Source of the DNA: an uncultured Shewanella sp.
GTDB lineage: Bacteria > Pseudomonadota > Gammaproteobacteria > Enterobacterales > Shewanellaceae
Reading direction: 5' to 3'
DNA length: 64,000 bases
Assembly (NCBI RefSeq): GCF_947495455.1
Contig: NZ_CANLZC010000009.1
Location: forward strand, 1 to 64,000
The notes under the pieces are model-generated. The model saw only the letters and a program-made list of their open reading frames with translations, did no database searches and was not told the DNA's origin. Positions 20,419-31,756 of this stretch are shown piece by piece. Numbering within the stretch: the stretch's first letter is position 1; the number at the start of each line of letters is the position of its first letter. A program made the translations under genes and the position numbers.

Positions 20419-21279
20419 ATGGCCGGCGCTAAAGAGATTAAAAGTAAGATCGCGAGTGTACAAAACACTCAGAAGATCACTTCCGCCATGGAAATGGTGG
20501 CAGCCAGCAAGATGCGCAAAGCGCAAGATCGAATGGCTGCGAGTCGTCCATATGCGGAAACCATGCGTAAGGTGATTGGTCACGTGGCGCAAGGCTCTCT
20601 CGAGTATAAACACCCCTATTTAGAGGTGAGAGAAGCTAAGCGGGTTGGTTACATTGTTGTATCAACTGACCGTGGTCTTTGTGGTGGTCTGAACGTTAAC
20701 CTTTTCAAAAAGGTAATGGCAGACATGAAAAACTGGAAAGAGCAAGGTGTAGAATTTGATTTCTGCCCTATCGGTGCTCGTAGTGTTCAGTTTTTCAAAA
20801 GCTTTGGTGGTAATGTATTGGCCCAAGCATCGGCATTAGGTGATTCACCTAAATTGGATGACTTGATTGGTACAGTACGTGTCATGTTAGAAGCTTACAA
20901 CGAAGGCAAACTGGATCGTTTGTACATAGTATTCAACAAATTTGTGAATACCATGTCGCAAACGCCTGTGATCGAACAGCTACTGCCTTTGCCTAAGTCT
21001 GAAGAAGATGAGCATGCTCATCATTGGGATTACATTTACGAGCCAGATCCAAAAGCACTTTTGGAAACATTATTGGTTCGTTATGTGGAGTCTCAAGTCT
21101 ATCAAGGTGTTGTTGAAAATGTTGCGTCTGAGCAAGCTGCCCGTATGGTAGCAATGAAGGCAGCAACCGATAATGCTGGCGATATGATCAGTGATTTGCA
21201 ACTGGTGTATAACAAGGCTCGACAAGCTGCGATTACGCAAGAATTGTCGGAAATTGTTTCAGGTGCAGCTGCGGTTTAG
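20419..21279 (+). CDS. atpG: ATP synthase F1 subunit gamma
   Basis: Gamma subunit, 286 residues, the central rotor shaft. The N-terminal helix begins [19 protein letters not shown], and the C-terminal helix holds [14 protein letters not shown] and [16 protein letters not shown], the conserved coiled-coil partners. Confidence 0.97.
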   Translation: MAGAKEIKSKIASVQNTQKITSAMEMVAASKMRKAQDRMAASRPYAETMRKVIGHVAQGSLEYKHPYLEVREAKRVGYIVVSTDRGLCGGLNVNLFKKVMADMKNWKEQGVEFDFCPIGARSVQFFKSFGGNVLAQASALGDSPKLDDLIGTVRVMLEAYNEGKLDRLYIVFNKFVNTMSQTPVIEQLLPLPKSEEDEHAHHWDYIYEPDPKALLETLLVRYVESQVYQGVVENVASEQAARMVAMKAATDNAGDMISDLQLVYNKARQAAITQELSEIVSGAAAV

Positions 21280-21284
21280 GCTAG

Positions 21285-22703
<1,419 letters not shown>

Positions 22704-22742
22704 CTCGCCTTGGGCCAGTTTAACAGCAAACAGGGTGATGGC

Positions 22743-23162
22743 ATGACAATACGACTTGATGTTGTAAGTGCAGAAAGCAGCATCTTTGGTGATCAGGTAC
22801 TGAGTTTACAAGTCACTGGTGCCGAAGGTGAACTAGGTATTAAGTTAGGTCATGCTCCTTTGCTGACAAGCATTAGACCTGGCATGGTACGTATCGCTAG
22901 GCTAGATAGTAAAGAAGACGTGTTTTATCTTTCAGGCGGTTTGCTTGAAGTTCAACCGAATTCTGTTGCTATCATGGCAGATGTGGTCATGCGTGCTGAT
23001 GAAATTGACGAAAAAGCCGCTGAAGAAGCCAAGCGTCATGCAGAGGCCAGTATGGCCAAAGCGGGTGCGGACTTCGATTACGCTGCGGCGGCAAAAGAGT
23101 TGGCGCAAGCCGTTGCTCAATTGCGTGTCGTTGAGACCATCAAGAAAAACCTAGCTAAATAA
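22743..23162 (+). CDS. atpC: ATP synthase F1 subunit epsilon
   Basis: Epsilon subunit, 139 residues. I chose the ATG at 22743 ([13 protein letters not shown]), since family members start just before this strand; the longer frame from 22710 adds eleven untypical residues. Beta-sandwich followed by the two-helix C-terminal domain. Last gene of the operon, with a strong terminator 57 bases later. Confidence 0.95.
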   Translation: MTIRLDVVSAESSIFGDQVLSLQVTGAEGELGIKLGHAPLLTSIRPGMVRIARLDSKEDVFYLSGGLLEVQPNSVAIMADVVMRADEIDEKAAEEAKRHAEASMAKAGADFDYAAAAKELAQAVAQLRVVETIKKNLAK

Positions 23163-23218
23163 GGTTATTCTTCACTGACGATGTTTGAAATAGCAGTGTG
23201 ATTGACCTGCTTATATAG

Positions 23219-23246
23219 AAAAAAGGCGCCTCACGGCGCCTTTTTT
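23219..23246 (+). terminator. Rho-independent terminator of the atp operon
   Basis: 12-bp stem (A-rich arm, then GGCGCC / GGCGCC, then T-rich arm) with a 4-base loop and a T-run. It also marks the left border of the accessory island. Confidence 0.92.
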
Positions 23247-23321
23247 GTTTTATAACCATTGGCTTAAGTGCTGATTATTCTGTAGTATTTGTGACTGCCA
23301 GTTATCTTTGGAGGGAGCCTT

Positions 23322-25535
23322 GTGCAAGAGGAATGCAGTTGGGTACAGTTAGGTGATTTCAAGCTCGATATACAGCAGCAGATTTTATATTATCAAGATA
23401 GTGAGCTATCTGTTGAGCCCAAAGTGCTTCAGCTATTAATGTATCTTTATCAACAACACCAGCGATATGTCACACTTCAAGAGCTTCATGATAATGTATG
23501 GTCCGATAGAGTTGTCTCAGATACGGCGGTGCGTAGCGCAATCAAAAAGCTGCGCACATTGTTTAATGATACGGATTTAAATGCGCCTCAATATATAAAA
23601 TCGGTTCCAAAGCGCGGTTATAAGCTTATTTGTTCTATTGAACTGTCTTCAGATATTCTGCAAACATCTGTGTCGGCAATTAAAAGTGAGCCTGAAATTG
23701 AATCAAAAGTTATTCACCCTATTGTGGTTAATCGAGCAGGCTTCAGACAATGGACGCCTTGGTATACTATTGCTTTAGCGGTAGTGATATTGATGATCAC
23801 CTTGTCAGTTTTAAGTGCTAAGCAACTTATTTCAAAGGCAATACCGCCTGATAATATTATTGCGCTAACATCAGTATCATCTTTTCTCGGACAGAAGCTT
23901 ACCCTTGAAGTCAGTAGTGATAATAGCTTAGTTGCTTTTACCGGAAAGGTGACAAGTGAGCAAGATAATCAAGTTTATTTACTTAATAAACAAAGTGGAC
24001 ATGTGGATCAGCTCACTTATGACGCGAAAAATGCCACTTATCTAAGTTTTGTAAAAGATAACACTCAGATTGTTTATACCGATCTTGTTGCGGGGGCGAG
24101 TTCACTTGGTAAGGTGTCAGTGAATGAGGTAAACACTGTGCCTACCTTGTTACTCAGTGATTATCATTTCATCGGCGATGTGCATATTGGGCAAACTGAA
24201 AATGAAGTCATTGTACTATTGGCACGAGAAGCCAGTGATACACCTATGTATTACCGCTTAAATATTGATTCTTTAGCATTAAATCTGCTGTTATCCACGA
24301 GTAATACTGGGGAGCATTTTTCTATGGCCAAGTTGTCTCCAGATAAACAGAAAATAGCGGCAATAAAAGCATTAAATCATAAGCAAGTTGAATTAAGTGT
24401 GGTTGATTTAGCCTCTAAAAAACAGGTTTTTAATAAGATACTTTCTCATAGTAAGCTGCCATTTGATTGGAAGAGCGATACGGAATTACTGCTTTTGTAT
24501 TCTAATAAGTTGGTGTTGTTGGAGCTGGAGACGCAATCAGAAAACACACTGCTAGTGGATGTTGGTAGTCGGTTTTCTTGGCTAAGTGCGAGTAAAAATA
24601 CCTTGACCTTATTACAGCAAGATTTGTCACGTAGAACACAATTTTATGTAGAAGAAAGCCTAACGGCATCAAAAAAATGTGCTTTAAATCAGTGTTATCA
24701 GCATCACTTCTTAAATATGGATAAGGAGGTGAGTTCGGTTTTCTATGCCGATGCAGAGCATAAATGGATCACCAGTACAATAGGTGAAGTCAATGAGTTG
24801 GCTTTATATAATGAGGTTACACGGACTAAGCAAGTCTTCTTTACTGGGAATGAGGCGATAGAAATCCAGCAATATTCTGCTAAGCAATCTGCTTTACTTG
24901 TTAAAATCGCCGATCGGTTAGCGCTTTTGAAATTAGAAACTCACTTGAATAATCAAGTTAATTTGGATTCAAAGAGGGCGCAGACTCGATGGACTGCAAA
25001 TTTGCACTATCTAACGGCTAAGCATCAGGTCGTGAGTGATGCCGTGTTTGCAAATGCCCAGAATTTAAGATTACCACCTAAAACCCTAGGTGAAGATGAA
25101 TATGTGTTTTATGGGGAGCGGATAGGTGGGCGTTGGCAAATACAACAGCTTAATTTAACCAATATGCAAGCTAAGGTACTGATACAAGATTTTCGCTCTA
25201 TTCGTCTATCGGATCACGGTTATGTGTTAGCGAATGAGTCGGGTTGGCTATTTACTATGAAGGCTAATCAAAAAACCATAATGCCACTGAATAAACAAAT
25301 AAACCTTACTGAGATTTCTAGATGGTATGTCAAAGGATCTATTGTGTACTGGAGTGATTTTGATTACCGTTTTAGCTATATTCATGAACTTGATTTATTG
25401 AGTAATAAATTTAAAACTCGCAAGTCTCGTCTTTATCACCTCTTTCCTCGTATCGCGTTATCCCCTATAGGTAACAGGTTTATTTATCGCTCAAATCCTA
25501 TTGAACACAATGAAATTAAACAATTTATTTTTTAG
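23322..25535 (+). CDS. CadC-like membrane transcriptional regulator with beta-propeller sensor
   Basis: Protein of 737 residues. Residues 1-105 form an OmpR/CadC-type winged helix (EPKVLQLLMYLYQ, ELHDNVWSDRVVSDTAV, RSAIKKLRTLF, SVPKRGYKL). A linker follows, then one TM helix at about 147-166. The rest is a periplasmic region built of repeated beta-strand units, likely a beta-propeller. Such one-component regulators bind DNA from the membrane and sense a periplasmic ligand. GTG start with a good GGAGGGAG site. It is a clear paralogue of the regulator at the other end of the island (60101-62380), and stands directly upstream of the adaptor/ABC/permease genes it probably controls. Confidence 0.85.
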   Translation: MQEECSWVQLGDFKLDIQQQILYYQDSELSVEPKVLQLLMYLYQQHQRYVTLQELHDNVWSDRVVSDTAVRSAIKKLRTLFNDTDLNAPQYIKSVPKRGYKLICSIELSSDILQTSVSAIKSEPEIESKVIHPIVVNRAGFRQWTPWYTIALAVVILMITLSVLSAKQLISKAIPPDNIIALTSVSSFLGQKLTLEVSSDNSLVAFTGKVTSEQDNQVYLLNKQSGHVDQLTYDAKNATYLSFVKDNTQIVYTDLVAGASSLGKVSVNEVNTVPTLLLSDYHFIGDVHIGQTENEVIVLLAREASDTPMYYRLNIDSLALNLLLSTSNTGEHFSMAKLSPDKQKIAAIKALNHKQVELSVVDLASKKQVFNKILSHSKLPFDWKSDTELLLLYSNKLVLLELETQSENTLLVDVGSRFSWLSASKNTLTLLQQDLSRRTQFYVEESLTASKKCALNQCYQHHFLNMDKEVSSVFYADAEHKWITSTIGEVNELALYNEVTRTKQVFFTGNEAIEIQQYSAKQSALLVKIADRLALLKLETHLNNQVNLDSKRAQTRWTANLHYLTAKHQVVSDAVFANAQNLRLPPKTLGEDEYVFYGERIGGRWQIQQLNLTNMQAKVLIQDFRSIRLSDHGYVLANESGWLFTMKANQKTIMPLNKQINLTEISRWYVKGSIVYWSDFDYRFSYIHELDLLSNKFKTRKSRLYHLFPRIALSPIGNRFIYRSNPIEHNEIKQFIF

Positions 25536-25563
25536 TTTCTCATTCTCAATATTAAAGAATCTC

Positions 25564-25585
25564 TTTAGTTATAGTTTAGTTATAG
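25564..25585. promoter_or_regulatory. Tandem 11-bp operator-like repeat
   Basis: Two perfect adjacent copies of TTTAGTTATAG, 29 bases after the regulator stop and 91 bases before the adaptor start. An 11-bp period places both copies on one face of the helix, as in binding sites of OmpR-type winged-helix proteins. A nearly identical half-site lies upstream of the second regulator. Confidence 0.55.
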
Positions 25586-25675
25586 CCTAAAAAATGCAAT
25601 ATCCTCATAGTGCAATGGCGCCGAAAGCTAACGCTTGATGCACTTTATTATTTTAAGCACTGTTAGGAATAATCG

Positions 25676-26902
25676 ATGAGATGGATAACGCAAAAAACCG
25701 TTTTTAGTGGCTTAATATTGACGTCTGCACTGTTAATGATGAGTGGTTGGCAATTGGGCTTTTCCGGCAATAAGGATTATGTGGCTGCCAATAGTATTAA
25801 TATTAGTCAGGTTCAGAGTGGTGATTTTGCTCAAGAAGTCACGGGATATGGCTCATTGCAATCCTTATATCAACGATCCATTACCGCAACGACGACAGCC
25901 GTTGTTGATAAGATACATTTAAAGCCTGGTGCCATTGTTGAGGCTGATACCTTAATTATCACTCTTAAAAACCCACAATTAGAAGTTGCGCTGCAACAAG
26001 CGTTAGGGGAACTGAAAAATAGTAAGACTCAGAAGCGTAAGCTGATTTTAGAACAGCAACGTGAAGTGCTTGCTCAGCAATCTGAATTATCTCAATACCA
26101 AGCCGATGCCGAGATGGCAAGTTTACAAGCTGAGGCAGAAGCCCCCTTAGCTGAAATTGGGATTATCTCTGTTGTGGAGGCGAAAAAAGGCCGTTTAAAT
26201 GCTAAACAATTACAAGAAAAGCTTGCCTTTGAATTACAGAAGTTTGAAAAATTAAAGCAAGCACACCAAGAGTATTTATCCATTCAAGATGAAATCATTT
26301 TACAGGCCCAAGCCGATTTTAATAATGCCAAGTATCAACTGGATCAATTGGTGGTGAAAGCGGGGATCACAGGGGTATTACAGAGTTTACCAGTCACATT
26401 AGGTCAAAGTGTTAACTTGGGTGACAAGTTGGCCCATGTGGGGAGCTTATCACCACTCATTGCCGAGATAAGTGTGCCGCAGATGTTGGCTAATTTAGTG
26501 CAGTTAAATGCTGTGGCCGAAATTGATACCCGTCATGGACTTGTTGAGGGTAAAGTGGTGAGAATTGCACCTGTGGTCGAAAAGGGGGCAGTGCGAGTCG
26601 ATATTGAATTACCTGAAGACTTAAGTCCTAATATTCGCCCGCTACAAATGGTGGATGCGGTGATTTTGGGTCAGTCCCGCAGTCAGGTGAATTTTATTGA
26701 TACGCCTCAAGGTGTGAGCGAAAACAGTGTTAGCTCTGTTTTTAAGCTAGTGAATGAGAATACCGGAATCTTGACTCAGGTTAAATTTGGACAAATTTCA
26801 GGTAAACGTATCGAAGTTATTTCAGGGCTTAGTGCGGGAGATAAGGTCGTGGTTGCTGGGATTGAAGCATCGAATGCTACTCAAATTCAATTAACTTATT
26901 AA
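25676..26902 (+). CDS. Periplasmic adaptor (HlyD/MacA type) of the left ABC system
   Basis: Membrane-fusion protein of 408 residues. An N-terminal TM anchor (residues 10-30) is followed by the split biotinyl-lipoyl domain (TAVVDKIHLKPGAIVEADT and VVKAGITGVLQSLP), separated by a long coiled-coil hairpin (about 95-220), then beta-barrel and C-terminal domains. It links an inner-membrane transporter to an outer-membrane channel. The next two genes encode the ATPase and permease. It is paralogous to the adaptor at 53426-54655. No outer-membrane factor is in the window. Confidence 0.88.
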   Translation: MRWITQKTVFSGLILTSALLMMSGWQLGFSGNKDYVAANSINISQVQSGDFAQEVTGYGSLQSLYQRSITATTTAVVDKIHLKPGAIVEADTLIITLKNPQLEVALQQALGELKNSKTQKRKLILEQQREVLAQQSELSQYQADAEMASLQAEAEAPLAEIGIISVVEAKKGRLNAKQLQEKLAFELQKFEKLKQAHQEYLSIQDEIILQAQADFNNAKYQLDQLVVKAGITGVLQSLPVTLGQSVNLGDKLAHVGSLSPLIAEISVPQMLANLVQLNAVAEIDTRHGLVEGKVVRIAPVVEKGAVRVDIELPEDLSPNIRPLQMVDAVILGQSRSQVNFIDTPQGVSENSVSSVFKLVNENTGILTQVKFGQISGKRIEVISGLSAGDKVVVAGIEASNATQIQLTY

Positions 26903-26948
26903 TGCATTAATTAAACCTGAGCCTAAACAGATTAGCAGGAGTATAAAG

Positions 26949-27692
26949 ATGAAAAAGGAAGTTTTACGCATTCAAGCTATTCAAAAAAGCTTTGACTCAC
27001 AAGCGGAAACGGCACAAGTTTTAAAAGGAATAGATTTCAGTATCAGTGAAGGGGAGTATGTCGCGATTTCGGGCCCATCGGGTTGTGGTAAATCCACTTT
27101 ATTAAATATTCTTGGCTTATTAGATACCCCTGATGCTGGGGAATATCATATCGATGGGTTATTAGTGTCGAGTATGAATGGCGATCAGCGCGCCGAGATC
27201 CGCAGCCGCCGCATAGGTTTCGTGTTTCAAGCCTTTAACTTACTCGATGATGAAACGGTACTGGATAATGTGGCATTGCCATTGAAATACCGTGGCGACA
27301 GTAAGATGCAAAGACAAACACGAGCAAACGAATGTCTGAAGATGGTGGGATTAGCGGATAAAGCGGGCTTGTTCCCCAATCAGCTCTCTGGCGGGCAGCA
27401 GCAAAGAGTATCGATTGCACGGGCGCTGGCGGCAGATTCAGGCATTATGTTGGTGGATGAACCCACAGGCAACTTAGACTCTAAAAATGGTGATGCCGTG
27501 ATGGCGTTACTGGATAGGCTAAATAAACAAGGCACCACTATTGTTCTTGTTACCCACGATCCTCGCTATGCACAAATGGCCCACAGGCAAATTCAGCTAC
27601 TTGATGGCAGAGTACAGGCCGATGTGAGAAAGAATGCGCAGAAGGCGATACAAAAGGGAGAGCAAATTGAGAAGGAGAGTTTCGCATGTTAA
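26949..27692 (+). CDS. ABC transporter ATPase, MacB/LolD-like (left system)
   Basis: Nucleotide-binding protein of 247 residues. Walker A is GPSGCGKST near residue 41, the signature LSGGQQQR near 143, Walker B MLVDEPTGNLDS near 165 and the H-loop VTHD near 200. The family serves permeases of the FtsX/MacB class. It follows the adaptor after 46 bases and overlaps the permease start by 7 bases. Confidence 0.93.
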   Translation: MKKEVLRIQAIQKSFDSQAETAQVLKGIDFSISEGEYVAISGPSGCGKSTLLNILGLLDTPDAGEYHIDGLLVSSMNGDQRAEIRSRRIGFVFQAFNLLDDETVLDNVALPLKYRGDSKMQRQTRANECLKMVGLADKAGLFPNQLSGGQQQRVSIARALAADSGIMLVDEPTGNLDSKNGDAVMALLDRLNKQGTTIVLVTHDPRYAQMAHRQIQLLDGRVQADVRKNAQKAIQKGEQIEKESFAC

Positions 27693-30079
27693 ACACGGCA
27701 TGGCGTCATCTTTTCAGAGCGAAACAATATTATGCGACTGTGGTGTTGAGCCTGACACTGACATTAACTATGGTGTTTGTCATTTTCAGTATTGTTGATA
27801 CTGTATTACTTAAGCCACTTCCCTATGGGGATAGTGATAACCTATATGTATTTGAAGGGACGATGCTTTATCAGGGGCGGCATGAGTCTGCGACTAACAG
27901 TAAGGTCTTGTTAGATACAAAAGAAGTGAGTCAAGAATTTGCTGATATTGCCGTGTATTTTTCATGGTCGGACTATAAGCTATTTGAGTTACCATCTCGC
28001 CCCGATGTGCCTGTGTTTTTTGGCAGCAGTAACTTATTTGAGGTACTTAAGGTTAAACCTGTTTTGGGGCGCTTTTTTGATGAGCGTGAAAAGCTGGGTA
28101 ACAAACAACCTTCGGCCATTTTGAGCTTTAATGCGTGGCAGCAGCATTTTGCGGGTGATGAGAATATTATCGGCAAGTCAGTGCAACTGAATGAGCGCCG
28201 CTTTACCGTGATTGGTGTCACGAGTGATGATTGGGTATTACCCAATAAAGATGATGTCGCAAACGCGATCTGGTTACCATTAGATATGGATGAGCAATTT
28301 AACCCTATTACATTTGGAGGTATTACTGATGGTGTAAAAGGTTTGGTTCGTCTGACAAGTGAGCAAAATGTGGAGCGAATTAAACAGCAGCTAAATGATC
28401 ATATGATGGCTGCTGCCATGATTACGTTTCCTGATGTTGTGAAAGATTATGATATTGGTACTCAATTACAATCTTTTAATCAAGCCTTACGCGGTGATAG
28501 TGTTCGCTTGGTGTGGATGTTAATCGCCGGTGCCGCTTTATTAACCTTAATGGCGCTGATTAATTTGGGGAATGTGCAAGTTGCTCGCGGTATGAGCCGA
28601 GTGAAATCTTTGGCCGTCAGTTATGCCTTTGGGGCTAAGCGTAAACAGCTGTTTAAAGAAAGCCTAAAGCATAACCTTATCCTGCTCAGTATTCCCATGT
28701 TATTCGCTTTACTCCTGACTAGCTTGAGTTTTGAATTAGTGCAAAGTATCGCTAGTAATGTATTACCTAGGCTCGGCAGTTTAAGCATTAGTTTCAATAT
28801 CGTGTTATTCGCCGTTCTCATGTGTGCTTGTATCGCCTTATTGTTTAGTTGGATCGAATTGAGTCTAGTGAATGAGGCCAGTTTATTATTCAGCTTGCAA
28901 AGTAGCGGTAAAGGCACAGGTAAGCAACTGAGCCGTGGTGTCAGCCATAGCTTAATTGGGCTGCAATTGCTTTTTTCTGTCATTACGTTGGTGGCGACCA
29001 GTCAAGTGTTGATGGCAACGCTTACCGAAACGCTCAGAAAGACACAGATAACGACTGAAAACTTGTGGTCACTGGAAGTGAATTATGCCCTCGTTGACAG
29101 TAAAGAAGAGCGTAAAAATCTACAGCGCAGTATTGCACAACATTTTTTTGATCACGCCGATGTGATTAAGGTGAGTCGAGCCAACCAGACTCGTGTGCCT
29201 TTTACTATGAACCAGTTAGCCTTATTTAACGAGAAAAATGTCAAAATCAGTAATGTAAGAAATAGTGATATTGATGATAAGCAATTGACGTTATTTGATA
29301 TGGCTATTCAAGGTCGTGGCTTTACTCATGATGATCTCGAACTTGAGCATAGGCCAGCCATAATCAATCAAAGGCTGGCCGATAAATTTAACGAAAATCC
29401 AATAGGACAAAAAGTAAAGCTCTATAGTGAAGATACGTTTTTAACCATTGTCGGCGTTGTTAGCAATACGGATTATCCGGGCAGGTCGAGATATGAAGTG
29501 GATGAAATTTTTGTTCCAAGTCATTACACTGGTAATCGCACCGATGTCTTGTTGATGAAGTTGAGCGACGAACATGCTGGTTTTACCTTGAGTGAAGTGT
29601 ATCGTCAATTGACCCAAATTGATCCAAGACTTGATGTTGTTCGTTTATCCAGTATTGAAGATGACTTTGCTAAGATCAGTCGAGATCAACGTTTTGGTGC
29701 AATACTCGCAGGTGGATTGTCTTTTATTTCCTTACTCATGGTGATCGCGGGCATTGCTGGCATGGTCAGTTATATGGTCAATATGCGCCGTTATGATTTA
29801 GGCGTGCGTTTGGCCATGGGTGCCAATAATAAACGTTTGCTTCGTAGTCAGTTATGGCTGCTAGCTCAGCCGTTAGCGGTGAGTTTTCTATTTGCCTTTT
29901 CGTTGGCGTATTTTGCTTTGGGTTATAGCCGTACCATCCCCGAGTGGCACTTTGCCATTTATTGGACTGAGATGTTTTATGCCTTAGGGCTTTTAAGCCT
30001 TTTTGTTGTACTGGCTTGCGTTATGCCTATCGCCAAAGTCTTGCGCACAGATCCGATTAAAGCCTTGCGAAATGAGTAA
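27686..30079 (+). CDS. ABC permease with two FtsX domains, ADOP/MacB type (left system)
   Basis: Inner-membrane permease of 797 residues. N-terminal TM helix (about 18-40), MacB-type periplasmic domain containing KPLPYGDSD, LGRFFDE and IGKSVQLNERRFTVIGV, a first FtsX domain (about 270-395), a second periplasmic domain and a last FtsX domain (about 675-790). This plan is that of the ADOP (duplicated permease) family, here with its own ATPase and adaptor, so probably an export or efflux machine. Substrate unknown. It is strongly paralogous to 50324-52720. Confidence 0.85.
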   Translation: MLNTAWRHLFRAKQYYATVVLSLTLTLTMVFVIFSIVDTVLLKPLPYGDSDNLYVFEGTMLYQGRHESATNSKVLLDTKEVSQEFADIAVYFSWSDYKLFELPSRPDVPVFFGSSNLFEVLKVKPVLGRFFDEREKLGNKQPSAILSFNAWQQHFAGDENIIGKSVQLNERRFTVIGVTSDDWVLPNKDDVANAIWLPLDMDEQFNPITFGGITDGVKGLVRLTSEQNVERIKQQLNDHMMAAAMITFPDVVKDYDIGTQLQSFNQALRGDSVRLVWMLIAGAALLTLMALINLGNVQVARGMSRVKSLAVSYAFGAKRKQLFKESLKHNLILLSIPMLFALLLTSLSFELVQSIASNVLPRLGSLSISFNIVLFAVLMCACIALLFSWIELSLVNEASLLFSLQSSGKGTGKQLSRGVSHSLIGLQLLFSVITLVATSQVLMATLTETLRKTQITTENLWSLEVNYALVDSKEERKNLQRSIAQHFFDHADVIKVSRANQTRVPFTMNQLALFNEKNVKISNVRNSDIDDKQLTLFDMAIQGRGFTHDDLELEHRPAIINQRLADKFNENPIGQKVKLYSEDTFLTIVGVVSNTDYPGRSRYEVDEIFVPSHYTGNRTDVLLMKLSDEHAGFTLSEVYRQLTQIDPRLDVVRLSSIEDDFAKISRDQRFGAILAGGLSFISLLMVIAGIAGMVSYMVNMRRYDLGVRLAMGANNKRLLRSQLWLLAQPLAVSFLFAFSLAYFALGYSRTIPEWHFAIYWTEMFYALGLLSLFVVLACVMPIAKVLRTDPIKALRNE

Positions 30080-30155
30080 GGACGGTAATGGATAAAAAGT
30101 AGAATTAATAAGCTAATGAGTGATTGCGCAATGAAAAAAAGGATTGAATAGGATC

Positions 30156-30698
30156 ATGGATGAATTAATGAAACACAGTGTAGCGAATAAGATACTGACA
30201 TTATATTGGAATTACGACTCCCCTTATTCAAGGTGTATTAAATGGCTATTGCTCAATCAAGAGGTTGAGCATATGGATAAGATATTAAACTGGGAACAAA
30301 TGACACAAGATGCACTTTTATATCAGGCTAATCCAAAAAGGCAAGTGCCAACCTTAGCTGAGTATGATTCTGGTGTATTGGTCGCAAGTCAGACTGACTC
30401 TTTATTGATAGGGTTAGCGCATGTTGGGCCGAATTGGTATCAATCACTCGATGCAAAGTTATACCGCTTGGCAGATAGTGAGGTGGAAACCAGTATTATT
30501 TTTCTGTTTCGGGCTAATTTATTAAAAGAAAAATTTGGTCAATCACATAATAGTGAACTCATGCTTAAGGCGGGTATTGATACTTATAAAACATCGATTG
30601 ATTTGTTAATAGATCATCTTTTGGCTGATGGGCATGTAGGAGTTGATGGAGATAAGGAAGAGATGAATATAGGTGCTGTACTGCAGCCCGCTCCATGA
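30156..30698 (+). CDS. Glutathione S-transferase-like (thioredoxin-fold) protein
   Basis: About 180 residues. The N-terminal segment LYWNYDSPYSRCIKWLL resembles a GST N-domain in which Ser/Cys contact glutathione, followed by a QVPTL turn with the conserved cis-Pro and an SQTDSLLI element. The C-terminal part is helical but shorter than in full GSTs. I place the start at the ATG at 30156; a TTG at 30144 is also possible, and neither site has ideal spacing. It follows the permease by 76 bases. A small unknown frame overlaps its stop (ATGA). Role unknown. Confidence 0.55.
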   Translation: MDELMKHSVANKILTLYWNYDSPYSRCIKWLLLNQEVEHMDKILNWEQMTQDALLYQANPKRQVPTLAEYDSGVLVASQTDSLLIGLAHVGPNWYQSLDAKLYRLADSEVETSIIFLFRANLLKEKFGQSHNSELMLKAGIDTYKTSIDLLIDHLLADGHVGVDGDKEEMNIGAVLQPAP

Positions 30699-30868
30699 TG
30701 CCAGTCGCTGAGCGGAGTTATCGGCAAGCAGAATTAATGCACTTTATCCAGCAAGTTGAATCTGACGTCGATTATCAAACGATGCTAGGTGAAGTCGCCG
30801 CCAACCTGAGCAAACAGCATGTCAATGTGCTAAATCAGGTGTCATTTTTTTGGGCTGGTGGGATCTAA
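30695..30868 (+). CDS. Small unknown protein, possibly truncated
   Basis: Frame of 57 codons whose ATG overlaps the stop of the GST-like gene (ATGA), which suggests translational coupling. Predicted segments include a charged helix (SYRQAELMHFIQQVESDVD) and an end at FFWAGGI. It has no recognised domain and may be the 5' remnant of a longer gene, because the AT-rich region that follows contains other gene debris. Confidence 0.4.
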   Translation: MMPVAERSYRQAELMHFIQQVESDVDYQTMLGEVAANLSKQHVNVLNQVSFFWAGGI

Positions 30869-31756
30869 GTGAGATTTTTATAAAACCTTTTAACTTAGTC
30901 ATACAATACCAATCATACAAAGCTAATCATATAAAACAACTTATATAAATAAAGGAATATATCATGCTACGTAGTCTTAATCTTTCAAAAAAGATGGTGA
31001 TATTATTCTCAAGCAAGGTGCGCATATACAGGGGGATATTATTTTAGATATCGCTAAAGGTGCCAATATCGGAAAGATAGTGTACTTATACTAAATCTAT
31101 TATTAACGACTTTTTGGTGGTTAAGAACAATTCCTTGAATGCTTTATATGCTCAATAGCTTAAAATTATTGAGTATATGAATCCGTATAAAAATATATAT
31201 TAAAAGTTAAAGGGTTAATTTTTATAGATGCCTTTTGATTTTAACTTTCAATATAATTGTTTTTTATTGATTGTCATGAAGGAAGAGTAAGGTTGTAGTT
31301 ACCAATAATGCAATATTAAGTTTTGTTGTTTTCTCTTTAAATAGTATGAATATTGGTTTTGTTTACTATTTATAGTTATGCTTAGTAATGTTTTATGCTG
31401 AATAGTTTTTTTGTAAATGATCCATTTTGCATATTTATGGTCGTTTTTTATCGTTATCAAGTTGAAATTTTTAATTCTCTAATTTATACATCTATAAATG
31501 ATTTGGTATTATATTTGTAGTATATTTGGGTTAGTTAAAAAGGGGGATACTTAATAATAATATCAAATAAACACTTACATTTATCATGGTTTATATTTTT
31601 GCATATATCTGTTTTAAATTGTTTTTTGCCTTTTGTGTGTCTGATTGTATTAATTTCTAAAATAAACTTTTTTACTGTGGGTATATTGAAAGCCTATTTT
31701 CACTATGATAGTTTTTTGAGCATTATAATAATGTTGATATTGAGTTGGAATAGTCA
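30869..31756. other. AT-rich intergenic junction
   Basis: About 890 very AT-rich bases between the left cassette and the biosynthetic operon. Apart from one probable gene fragment (30964-31094), I see no coding frame. It must hold the promoter of the operon. A TATATTTG repeat with 11-bp period (31510-31517 and 31521-31528) is visible, but in this composition it could be chance. Confidence 0.5.
30964..31094 (+). pseudogene. Possible frameshifted gene fragment
   Basis: A short frame beginning ATG at 30964 would run on, after one frameshift near 30991, into a strand-rich stretch with repeated G-x-I units (KDGDIILKQGAHIQGD, then DIAKGANIG), ending at 31094. This repeat rhythm is typical of beta-solenoid or adhesin-like domains. 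Both halves are too short to be functional, so it is likely debris. Confidence 0.25.
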
